DNA of 64,000 nucleotides from Lamellibrachia columna (taxonomy: Eukaryota; Annelida; Polychaeta; Sabellida; Siboglinidae). The stretch spans positions 8,918,479-8,982,478 of the forward strand of contig OY759261.1 of the NCBI GenBank assembly GCA_963662155.1. The letters are read 5' to 3'. The translations under genes were made by a program, and so were the position numbers. The notes beneath the pieces are model-generated. The model ran no database searches and was not told the DNA's origin. It was given only the letters and a program-made list of their open reading frames with translations. Numbering within the stretch: the first letter of the stretch is position 1; every line of letters begins with the position of its first letter. Below, in pieces: positions 1 through 7,972 of the stretch.

Positions 1-59
1 CGGATAAACCCGTTGACTCACACAAGAACCAAACATTGCTTGGCAAAGATGATACTTCC

Positions 60-600
60 GGGAAATACATGAAATGTGGAGGCATATCACTGCAGGAAAC
101 ACTGCACAACTTCACAGTGTCAGTATTTAATGTTACGCGTGTCCAACTATAGTGTGCAACATTTATTGCACTGTTTAAGAAAGGATATCGATAGTCTATG
201 GGAATGACATAGATATACCACTCTTCTTAGTAGCTGGCAATGTATTCTCAAGAGTGTTCCTCTATAGTCTTACCTTCCGCATTAACCACTGAAACTCAAA
301 GTATTTTATATGTCGAAGACGTATCGTGGAAATAAATCCCTTGCTTTGACTTTTACACACACAAAAAAGCGTTCGACACCGCGGGAAGACCAGAAATGTG
401 GGCATTTCCGCGAAAATATGGATGCCCTAAAACTTTTGTAGAAATGGTCGAGGCACTTGCAGTCAGGTATGATGGAATTTGAGAAGCGCATAAGCAAGTC
501 ATTTGCAACATTTAGTCTGCTGCTCAAGCATTTCTGGATGAGATTCATCAAATGTCAATCATAGTGAAATGTATGGTGGAAAGAGCTATATCTTGAGGAA
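60..600 (+). pseudogene. Decayed LINE reverse transcriptase inside repeat U
   Basis: Fragment of a non-LTR reverse transcriptase, unreadable as a single frame. It matches 19350-20080 (same strand) and 41690-42320 (minus). The homologous copies show the RT pattern better: a stretch ending FVRVFLDCLAV, an FRSGR-like segment, a vestige of the IDLTKAFDAV active-site region, and a late VSTLLYGAEA-type motif (seen as VFMLLYGAEA on the minus strand near 41740). The clade cannot be assigned. Confidence 0.5.
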
Positions 601-849
601 AAGAAACATAACCTTCAGGTAGTGATTCTCACTTGCCGAAGAAAGACACGCCTGGAGTTAATCCATAAATATATAGATACATAATTTATTAATGTATAAT
701 ACTGGCATGTATATTAAATACAAATCTAGCACGAACACATCTACAAGAATCAACTAAAACAAAATAGCATATTGTGAAGAACTTACGCTGACTGGCTGCA
801 CAAGAGTGTTATGTAGCCAACGGTACACACAGCGACAATGTGTTGCAAC

Positions 850-948
850 ATGGTTACATCGGCCGGGGAGCTTGGAACAGACGCGCCAGCGGACGACAGC
901 AACGACGAATGGAACAGCAGGTTGAAGAGAGAACTATCAATGACGTGA
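850..948 (+). other. Short conserved acidic ORF in repeat U, copy 1
   Basis: A 32-codon ORF beginning MVTSAGELGTDAPADDSNDE. Five related copies are in the window: here, 20676 (+), 30656 (-), 41019 (-) and 44144 (-, ATG changed to ATT). The copies keep the first ~24 residues and the 5' flank (an aacttacgctgactggctg motif upstream) while differing elsewhere. About 150-180 bp downstream each long copy carries a GTTGATGAT/GTATGT or GTAAGT sequence resembling a splice donor. It may be the first exon of an element-encoded or host gene. No family is recognised. Confidence 0.4.
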
Positions 949-2010
949 CGCTTAGCTCACTTCGCATCGAGTGTCTCACAAATGAAGTCGACCGCGAACC
1001 CAGGTATAGTGACGCAGTCTGTTGATGATATATGTAAATTATCTCAAATGTATGCCACGACAGCATCGGCGAATAGGACAGCTGGTTGAATACATAATTA
1101 TGAATGACATGGAAGCTAGCTTTCTTCGCATCGAGTGGCTTACAAATTAAGTCGACCGCGAAGCCTGATCGTCTAGTGAAGCAGTCGGTTGATGATGTAT
1201 GTAACTGATCTGAAATGTATGCCACGCCTATTCAACCCACTAGTTCAGCAGTTATGCGAAGGGGAGTGACTTGTATCCTTAGATCTGCGGGGATGTTTTT
1301 TTGGGAGAGCAAATCCATTTATCTGTGATGAGCTCCATCTAAACGAAATGCCGGTGGCAGGTAGCATTTGTTATTTCAACTAGATCAGAAGGGGATTCTT
1401 AATTATTGATGGAATGGGCGTATCGGAATTACGTCCCGATTTTGGTGAAAACTAACATCGTTTTTAAAGGCTTGTTCACAGGATATAAGATTTGTGGCAC
1501 CCAATTTTTATTTACACATTTTATCTCTTTGTTCAGTTAGTTATTATTGAGTAGATAGCAAACCAAAGCAAAAGAGATGCCTACCCGTTTATCGGATCTT
1601 TCATAAAAAAATAAAACACAGGTCAAACATCCATAACATTATTACATTTTGTCAGTGTTTATTTGCACTGTCTAATCAAAGCTTGACATTCATATAAATG
1701 TTGTATTGATGGCAAACCAGACATTATTATCCTAATACCACGTTTTGAAAGCATGATGGCATGAACACGCTTGCCTATGCGTACGCACACACCAGTCGAA
1801 TCAAACCAGGGTTTGCTCATGTATCAACCAGAAATCCACGGATGAAGTTGCAATTTCATTCGCTCAGTGACTTCTAAATAATATACAGGCGTATTATTTT
1901 CCAATTGACACGGCAAGTGCGTGTATACTGTTTTTTATTAATGGGCCTGTAATTATATATTGATTAATAGTTTAATATCGCGTAGACACTCCACGCCCAT
2001 AAAGCAAGTA

Positions 2011-2016
2011 TACGCC
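2011..2016 (+). other. Polinton target-site duplication, left copy
   Basis: The 6 bp TACGCC lies immediately before the AG end of the element and is repeated exactly at 18629-18634. Polintons/Mavericks characteristically make 6-bp duplications. Confidence 0.85.
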
Positions 2017-2290
2017 AGTAGTTAAGGAGAGGAAACGACCGATCAAAAGAGGCTACCAGTATGGGAGGGTCAAGTGACTTCCGGTGGCAGAGCCTTCTGG
2101 GTATCGTGAGCGCCCCCTGGCGGCGACATATATCCCTATGCACACCCCTAGAGCGCCCCTGGCGACTGGAACTAACCCTAACCGTCGTAACCCCAACTTT
2201 TTGACGATTGTAACATGACCGCCATTGACCTCATCAGTGGTGACCCCTGACCCTAACGGAGTGACCGCTACCCTAACGTGACCGCTACCC
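2017..2290 (+). repeat. Polinton left terminal inverted repeat
   Basis: It matches the reverse complement of 18338-18628. The outer ~170 bp is closely similar (shared blocks such as gaccgatcaaaagaggc, gggagggtcaagtgacttcc and gagcgccccctggcgg). The inner ~100 bp is weaker and consists of CTAACCC/GACCGCTACCC-type repeats. The telomere-like CTAACCCTAACC string is present in both TIRs. Confidence 0.85.
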
Positions 2291-2646
2291 CGATCCCTAA
2301 GGAGCGAGATAATTTTAATTGTACCCCAACGCATTTATCCCCTGGCTCGTTGTCGTCCGCGGTGCCCATCCGCATTCTAAAGCCTACAACCACCCGGTTC
2401 ATTGTGGCCCGCGTTACCCTATCTGCATTATGTAACCTACATGGATGTGTGTATAAATATTAATACATTCGTTATTGTATGTGATAGCAAGGTGAAACGT
2501 GGTCATATTTCTTTTACTAGCGTCGTTAACCGGCAAAATCGACACAACACCTTATTGAATGAAGTCACAAAGAAACTTTATTATTTAAAATTAACGATAC
2601 ATCAGATCAATGTAATATAATTCTTTAAAAATTGCCATATATCACA

Positions 2647-3009
2647 TCATATTAAAGCATAGTGTTCGAAATTCAGATGTGACAGCGATCTTCCGCGTCT
2701 GTCTATCATCTTGGTAGGTCGTTGTCGTGGCTCTCCTTGGGCATTGCATGCTAGCGACATTTCCTTCTCCACCCGCGCAAGCGGCCGAATCATTCCAAGT
2801 TCCGTCATAACGGCAGCTAACATTCGTCTGTGGTCCAGAAAGGAAGCATATTCGTTGCATTTATCGTCCCAATTTTCTGTAGCCTGAGGGGTGTCGTAAC
2901 CATCATCGCCATCATCGTCGTCGTCTATGCGCGGTATATAGTCGCGCATCTGCTCCATCACAGCTGCCCACTGTCGTCGATGGAAGCTGAAAACCAGAGC
3001 GAAAGACAC
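2647..3009 (-). CDS. Polinton left-end acidic protein, function unknown
   Basis: A 120-residue open frame, the only long Polinton frame on the minus strand. After an N-terminal region with FHRRQWAAVMEQM there is an acidic run (IDDDDDGDDGYD), then a likely helical segment (DHRRMLAAVMTELGMIRPLA) and a basic tail. A polyadenylation-type AATAAA lies on the minus strand at 2577-2582, about 65 bp past the stop, which supports a leftward transcript ending near the TIR. No signal peptide or membrane segment is seen and no family is recognised. It may be an early or regulatory protein, but that is only positional inference. Confidence 0.5.
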   Translation of the reverse strand: MSFALVFSFHRRQWAAVMEQMRDYIPRIDDDDDGDDGYDTPQATENWDDKCNEYASFLDHRRMLAAVMTELGMIRPLARVEKEMSLACNAQGEPRQRPTKMIDRRGRSLSHLNFEHYALI

Positions 3010-3157
3010 ATGAAAATCGAGCCTTTGTTAAAGGTACTGTAGAGACTTTGTTAAAAGTATGCTATATACGTTTCTTAAATAACACATGCGTGTGTTAATA
3101 AGCTATGGGAAATCCGAGAGCGACGAAAGGCGTACTTTAGTCGAAGTCGGCTTGATA

Positions 3158-3425
3158 TTTTTATCACTAGGCCGGTGGCAACCGGCTAGCAAGCGTGTGG
3201 AAGTAGGTCACGCACAGACGATATCAGTGACCTGACGACCCGGCTCGGCTCGTGTGTTTTTATCGCTAGGCCGGCAGCGGCAGCCGGCTAGGAAGCGGCG
3301 TATGGAAGTAGGCCACGCACAAATGATAACAGTGACCCGACGACCCAGAACGGCTCGTGTGTTATTTATGAGTAGCAAACGGCTACCGAGCGTAGTGAAA
3401 TAGACCACAGTCGCATAAAAGATGT
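3158..3425. repeat. ~100-bp tandem repeat with internal dyads, Polinton left arm
   Basis: Two full copies (about 3158-3256 and 3256-3362) and a partial third (to ~3425). Each contains a CTAGGCCGG..CCGGCTA inverted repeat, then GGAAGTAGG(T/C)CACGCAC, a GAT(A)CAGTGACC block and CGGCTCGTGTG. The repeat lies upstream of both the leftward ORF (2647-3009) and the rightward NADAR gene, where a divergent promoter or control region would be expected. No protein frame is convincing here. Confidence 0.65.
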
Positions 3426-3723
3426 CTCTTAAAGTTAAACTATGTGTTATGTAGATGCTTTTTAAAAGCTTTTTAAAAACATTCGTTGCATAGGAGTATG
3501 TATTAGTTACCAATCGTGAAAACAACGACAGAGATTATGTACTTAAGAACGATGCACCAGCAGGGTCAATGCGACCCTGAGTTCTATGTAGACGACCAGC
3601 AGATCGGAACGTAACGCAACGTCAGACAGCATCGTGACGATGGCAGTAGCAACAACAGAACGACGGTGAGTGTATACAGAAATGCCTAGTCTGAGAACAC
3701 CCTTATATTGTAAACGTTAAACA

Positions 3724-3993
3724 ATGCAGACATCTGACATAAGCCACTATAACACAATAACAAATCCGTCAAAGTCAGAAAGTTATGTGAAAAGAAACAC
3801 TAGACAGCCGCTAGGAAACAATAATAATAAAATTGATCAAACTGGAATGCGAAAAACAACTCCCAAACCCGCTAGAACAATAAGCAATCCGTCACAACGA
3901 AAAACATGTTCGTTAAGTATGTCACATAAGTGTCAGAGAATCGACGCTTCAACCAAAATCCCATTTATCACGCGTAAAAAATCAAGTCACTGA
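3724..3993 (+). CDS. Hypothetical Ser/Thr/Lys-rich ORF in Polinton
   Basis: An open frame of 89 codons, rich in Asn, Ser, Thr and Lys, with no recognised domain. Its 3' half overlaps the first copy of a direct repeat (3871-4015), whose second copy (4032-4163) does not keep the frame, which argues against strong protein constraint. It may be untranslated leader rather than a gene. Confidence 0.2.
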   Translation: MQTSDISHYNTITNPSKSESYVKRNTRQPLGNNNNKIDQTGMRKTTPKPARTISNPSQRKTCSLSMSHKCQRIDASTKIPFITRKKSSH

Positions 3994-4163
3994 GTCCTAG
4001 TCGATCGTTGCATCGAATTCCAGACATTCGACGTAGAACAATAAGCAATCCCTCAAAGCGATAAGGCTGCCGCAGAAGTGTCAACTAACCGACGCTGAAA
4101 CCGAAATCCCATTTATCACGTGTAAAAAAACCAAGTCAGCGAGTCCTAGACAAACGTTGCATA
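3871..4163. repeat. Direct repeat, two ~135-bp copies
   Basis: Copies at about 3871-4015 and 4032-4163 share AGAACAATAAGCAATCC, AATCCCATTTATCACG, a GTAAAAAA run, CAAGTCA and GAGTCCTAG. They lie just upstream of the NADAR gene, so they could be part of its 5' region. Confidence 0.65.
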
Positions 4164-4216
4164 ATATCACCGGCATTAAATACAGTGCATGTAATTTTGA
4201 ACAACATAAAATCAGA

Positions 4217-4728
4217 ATGAATCGTCCTATATACTTCAGAGGAGGAAACAATTTCCTCTATAACTTCTACGCTTGTAGGTACATGCATGGGGTCATGTTT
4301 TTAACACCGTTGAAGCTGCGTACATGTACAGGAAATGCATATTTTATGGCGATGTCGAGACGGCGGAAAAGATGCTAGCCACACGAACCGGACAACAGGC
4401 GAAATACCTTAGCAAGACCTTTCGAAAGAAGGAGCATTTACGGGTACAATGGAACAAACAGAGACGATCTGTAATGACCGCGTTAGTTGCGATTAAATTT
4501 CGCGACACGACACTACGCAAACGATTGTTATACACACACCCATCGCCGTTAATGGAATGCGTGAGAAGCAGGGAAGTATTCTGGAGCATGTTCACCTACA
4601 CTGGACAGCCTAGACAGAACGTGTTGGGTCAGATACTCGTGAATTGTCGCGAGTTCATTCGAAAAAACCAGACGATGGGAATACGTGCTCGTCAACAACG
4701 CCCAGACGATAGGAATGCGCAGCGATAA
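4217..4728 (+). pseudogene. NADAR-family (YbiA-like) ADP-ribose glycohydrolase-like gene, frameshifted
   Basis: The ATG at 4217 opens a frame with GGNNFLYNFYACRYMHG, resembling the family's N-terminal NFY motif. After a one-base slip in the T run at 4297-4302 the next frame reads NTVEAAYMYRKC, then FYGDVETAEKMLATRTGQQA, a W-containing central helix region, REVFWSMF and NVLGQILVNCREFI. This order (NFY, TxExxY..K, GD..TAE.., FW.., LG..L...RE) is that of NADAR/DUF1768 domains, ~150 residues long as here. Family members cleave ADP-ribose-linked bases or nucleotide intermediates and some reverse DNA ADP-ribosylation. The Glu of TVE, an active-site candidate, is kept; the family's usual WG after the D/E position is WS here. 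A Polinton role (DNA-damage reversal or counter-defence) is inference. Confidence is good for the fold, low for activity. Confidence 0.7.
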
Positions 4729-4891
4729 CGCAACGCATACCGACGCCCCACAGCTGGTGAGATAAAGAGGTGCGCCATGCAAGCGCTCCCGCTATACAAG
4801 TGACTCGCAGCTCTAACTGCCATAACCAACTCGCACTCTCGATCGATCGACTGCCTCCTGTCTCGTATATCACACTCAAGTCTTCGACGCA

Positions 4892-5968
4892 ATGGCCGCA
4901 CAGCAGTTTAACAAGATTTAACAAGATTTGCCATCCAAGCCAAAGGCCCATATGGCAAGTGGACAAGGAAGCCATTGGCTTATCGAGAGTCCAACAATGT
5001 TCATCTACTTATAGCCCGCCCTCCTGAGATATGTGTCAACCTTGTTTTTAAACATATTCACGCTGCTAGCAGTTACACAATCTGTAGACAATTTGTTCCA
5101 TCTATTTATTGTCCTCTGTGAGAACGAGTGCTTCCTCATATCCAATCTACATTGAAGAAGAACAACAGATGATGATGAATCTAACACGATTGCAATCAGA
5201 GGTAAGTGTTGGAAATTACACATTTGCAAGACCGTTAACTATAGTCGCTTGTGCCACGCAAGAGAAATACGTTGTTTATATATCAAGCTCGCAGTGCCCC
5301 AAAGGCGTCCAGCAACATAACAAGGGCTACTATTGTCCACTTCACAAATGGCAGAGAGCTCCTGTGTACAGGTACAAACTGCGTGTCCTCCTGCAGGATT
5401 GGATCGGAACAGAAATTTGGGTCAGTTTGTTTAACGAAGTGGCAGCGAAATTACTGGGTTTCGCCGCTAATAGCTACGTCGCTATGACGTCAGACGAAGA
5501 CCGATCGGCTGCACTGTCGGTGCTGAGTGGGTCCGTGTCATGGCGACCATTAAAAAACGCATAAACAACAACTACGTCAACTACAACGCGTCAGAGCTGG
5601 AAGTACTAGACGGAGCATTATTTTTATAGAAAGAAGACAAAGAGAATGACGCCGTCGACGCCAGCACTATCAACAGCACAGGCGCCGAAGAAATAACCAT
5701 GAACAAAAAGGTGCAGGAGTGGTTAGATGCATATGAAGATCATAATCTATTGCAATCTTCAACATCCGTCACTTCCTCTACCGAACCGACTCTGTTTATA
5801 ACAGACGAGCATACTGCTTTAAGTAACGATGCAGCTATTGTCATAAGCAGCAGCAGCAGCAGTAACGATGCGGCTATTGTCATGAGCAGCAGCAGCAGCA
5901 GTAGTAGTAGTAACAGTGGCAACGATCATGATATGCAGGTGACGGTAATGAACATAGGCAGAATTTGA
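4892..5968 (+). pseudogene. RPA70 C-domain-like ssDNA-binding protein, interrupted by LINE
   Basis: Recognised from 5156 onward: YTFARPLTIVACATQEKYVV, a degraded zinc-ribbon loop (SQCPKG..GYYCPLHKW), then YRYKLRVLLQDWIGTEIWVS and LFNEVAAKLLGFAANSYVAM. That is the pattern of the replication factor A C-terminal OB fold (DBD-C), which binds single-stranded DNA. One expected zinc-ribbon Cys is missing. A frameshift near 5545 moves the continuation (INNNYVNYNASELEVLD) into another frame; a TAG at 5627-5629 follows, and that frame then runs to 5968 through a Ser-rich tail with AGC-repeat tracts. The ATG at 4892 (MAAQQ) just left of the inserted LINE is a plausible original start, because both sides of the insert read Gln/Glu-rich codons. 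Likely role: Polinton replication cofactor. Confidence 0.65.
4903..5155 (-). mobile_element. CR1-like LINE 3' fragment inserted in the Polinton
   Basis: It is nearly identical to 23930-24180, the 3' end of the CR1-like LINE at 23925-25095. It encodes on the minus strand the RT C-terminal tail (HSFSQRTINRWNKLSTDCV, ending FKNKVDTYLRRAGYK) and ends with the family's tail of ~10-bp aacaagattt repeats. It is 5'-truncated. Its near-identity to the other copy suggests it arrived later than the surrounding Polinton decay. It splits the RPA-like gene. Confidence 0.85.
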
Positions 5969-5983
5969 AATCTTGCGGAAGCC

Positions 5984-6214
5984 ATGATGAATCAAAATAC
6001 CTTCGACGCAGCGGTAGACGCAGCGTGCGTTCGTTATGCATGTAACGAGGTGGTTCGTATATTTGATATATCGGAAGATGAGTATTACGTACCGTCTTCC
6101 GGTCTTATCATGCATATCTTGCATTGGGTTGTCATAGCGTTGGAGGAGAGGTTTGGGAAAATGCAATGGAGTCTCGATATGGCAGACACGGTTAGAGCGA
6201 CCATAGCCAGTTGA
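5984..6214 (+). CDS. Small helical protein, unknown (Polinton)
   Basis: A 76-residue open frame starting MMNQNTFDAAVDAACVRYAC and containing FDISEDEYYVPSSGLIMHIL and ERFGKMQWSLDMADTVR. The composition suggests a compact alpha-helical protein with a hydrophobic core helix (IMHILHWVVIALEE). It begins 16 bp after the end of the RPA-like frame and has no repeat content, unlike its neighbours. No family is recognised. Confidence 0.45.
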   Translation: MMNQNTFDAAVDAACVRYACNEVVRIFDISEDEYYVPSSGLIMHILHWVVIALEERFGKMQWSLDMADTVRATIAS

Positions 6215-6215
6215 T

Positions 6216-7014
6216 ATGCAGGTAAGAACGATGTTGCTGACAGTGATTAAACAGGTGTGTGTTTTGTTGTTCTGTCTATAGATACATAACGGCCTCATAC
6301 AGCTACGCGAGGCTTACGATAACGACAGAGACGACGATCTGTTCGTCAACGAGAAGACTGCAACGGCAACGACAACGGCGCGCAAACGAATCATGCCACC
6401 GTTAGCGGATAACGATATGCGGATGGTGCTCAACCAAAAGCGTCGATCAACAGCAACAGCAGCAGCAACAGCAGCAGCAGCAGCAGCACCAACCGCAGCA
6501 CCAATGTCACCACCAACCCCAACGCCGTCGTTTCTAACGACACAGTTGCCATCGTCGTCGTCAACGACAACGACAATGACGACGATGCCACCACCACTGC
6601 CTTGTCATTAACATCGTTCGAATTTAGTCCGGCGACACCGCCACCATCGCCGTCGTCGTCGACGCCATTGTCGCCACCGTCGTCGTCACCGTCGTCCTCG
6701 TCCTCCAACACGCAGATATCGTTCGACACGCAGCCATCAATATGCGCGTGTGAATGTTATTGCCAGAACACTACATCATCAACGAATCCATCCATGAACA
6801 TTATAACCCCAGAAGATGCGAACATTATGATGACAGAAGCGATCACACATCACATTATGTACAGATCATTTCACACACCTCTGACAGTAGCCGAAGCCAC
6901 TGTCAACATGCGCAGAAGCAAGCGCGAGGCTGTTGTCAGAGGACACGCATACATTTTTAATTCAAGAAGTGGCGTGTTTCAATCCTTGGATGCTGTGAAC
7001 ACGCCACACACACA

Positions 7015-7066
<52 letters not shown>

Positions 7067-7096
7067 CACGCGCACTGGGTTATTGACTTCCTGTAG
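6216..7096 (+). pseudogene. Low-complexity Polinton protein with 60-bp intron, unknown
   Basis: ATG CAG at 6216-6221 is followed by a strong donor (CAG/GTAAGA) at 6222 and a pyrimidine-rich acceptor (tctgtctatag) ending at 6281. Exon 2 continues in frame as IHNGLIQLREAYDNDRDDDL, then Thr/Ala-rich tracts and a basic patch (RKRIMPP, LNQKRRS). The frame stops at 6611, but the next frame continues with Pro/Ser-rich sequence and a less biased C-terminal part (NIMMTEAITHHIMYRSFHTP, NMRRSKREAVVRG), which suggests a frameshift in repetitive DNA. The C-terminus runs into a (CA)n tract. It may be a disordered regulatory or DNA-binding protein. Confidence 0.4.
7003..7067. repeat. (CA)n microsatellite
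   Basis: An almost pure CA dinucleotide run at the 3' end of the low-complexity ORF. Confidence 0.95.
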
Positions 7097-7375
7097 ACTT
7101 AGTTAGTAATTGTTAATATTGTCTTTAATGTTATATATCATTATTGTCTTTAATCATATATATTAGTATTGTCTTTAATCTTATTCTTTAGTTAGTAATT
7201 GTTATTAGTGTTTTTGTATATCATTATTGTCTTTAATCCTATATAATATTATTGTCTTTAATCATATTCTTTAATCTTATATATCATTAGCTTTATAATA
7301 AGTAGTAATTGTTGTTAGTGTCTTTAATCTTATATATTGTCTTTAATCTAATATATCATTATTGACTTGATGTGA
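7085..7375. repeat. AT-rich imperfect tandem repeat
   Basis: About ten imperfect copies of a ~25-bp unit built on attgtctttaatcttatat, interleaved with agttagtaattgttat. Non-coding; it lies between the early-type genes and the PolB transcription unit. Confidence 0.75.
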
Positions 7376-7540
7376 TGCATTTTGTTTCAATACATTTATT
7401 TTTCTTTATCCTCTTGTGTTTTGTCTATGACATATGTGTACAGTATTATTTATGTATGAAGTGACCGACTTCTATATATATAATTCATTATTCACGCACG
7501 TGACCTCTGTAAAAGCCCACAAGTCAGTTCCATCATACGA

Positions 7541-7718
7541 GCCTCTGGCGCGACGGTAAACATTCGCAAGCTACTGGTCACTGTCGCGGTATTAACAAAC
7601 ACACAAACCACCGTCATATGTCATCATCTTATATATATAGAGAAGTCTATCCTTTCATATCAGTACAGTATATATATATATATATTTCATACACAACATA
7701 TGTATTATATTGAATAAA
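7541..7718 (+). terminator. Shared 3'UTR element plus AATAAA
   Basis: The motif gcctctggcgcgacggtaaa followed by cattcgcaag (7541-7570) recurs three times at 18015-18141 after the capsid/protease genes. In both places an AATAAA polyadenylation signal follows (7713-7718 and 18241-18246). This marks the likely 3' end of the leftmost rightward transcription unit. Confidence 0.5.
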
Positions 7719-7917
7719 AGTGTCAAAATGGAATGGAACGTGTTGTGCCGTCATTGTTATATTATTATTCCTCCATAGTCGAAAGGGAACCCGTAGTCGT
7801 TTATAGTGGACATAGTGGAAAATAGTAGCCATTGTTATAGGAACGCGTCTTAACATACATTGACGTCGTATTAATAAATATAGAAATACCCCCCACCACC
7901 CCACCACCCCACACGCA

Positions 7918-7925
7918 CTATATAG
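7918..7925 (+). promoter_or_regulatory. TATA-like box upstream of PolB
   Basis: CTATATAG lies ~48 bp upstream of the zinc-finger ATG at 7973, directly after a C-rich tract. It is placed as a late-type promoter for the polymerase unit. Confidence 0.4.
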
Positions 7926-7972
7926 ATGCGCTGAGAGTCCATCCCCTCTCAGTTGTAGATGCGTTCATCGTC

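Larger units (their letters stand above)
1..2016 (+). repeat. Host repeat unit U, copy U1 (left part)
   Basis: This is the left part of a long interspersed and partly tandem repeat of about 3.2 kb. It realigns block by block with 19320-21600 (same strand), 37560-38900 (same strand) and 40780-44900 (reverse strand). Blocks in order: a decayed LINE reverse transcriptase (60-600), a short conserved ORF region (730-1240, containing an internal duplication at 840-1040 versus 1060-1240), a second conserved block (1245-1480), and an AT-rich tail (1490-2016) with a recognisable stretch near 1980-2005. The Polinton at 2017 interrupts this unit, which resumes at 18629. Family identity is unknown; the repeat relation is read directly from the sequence. 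Confidence 0.7.
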
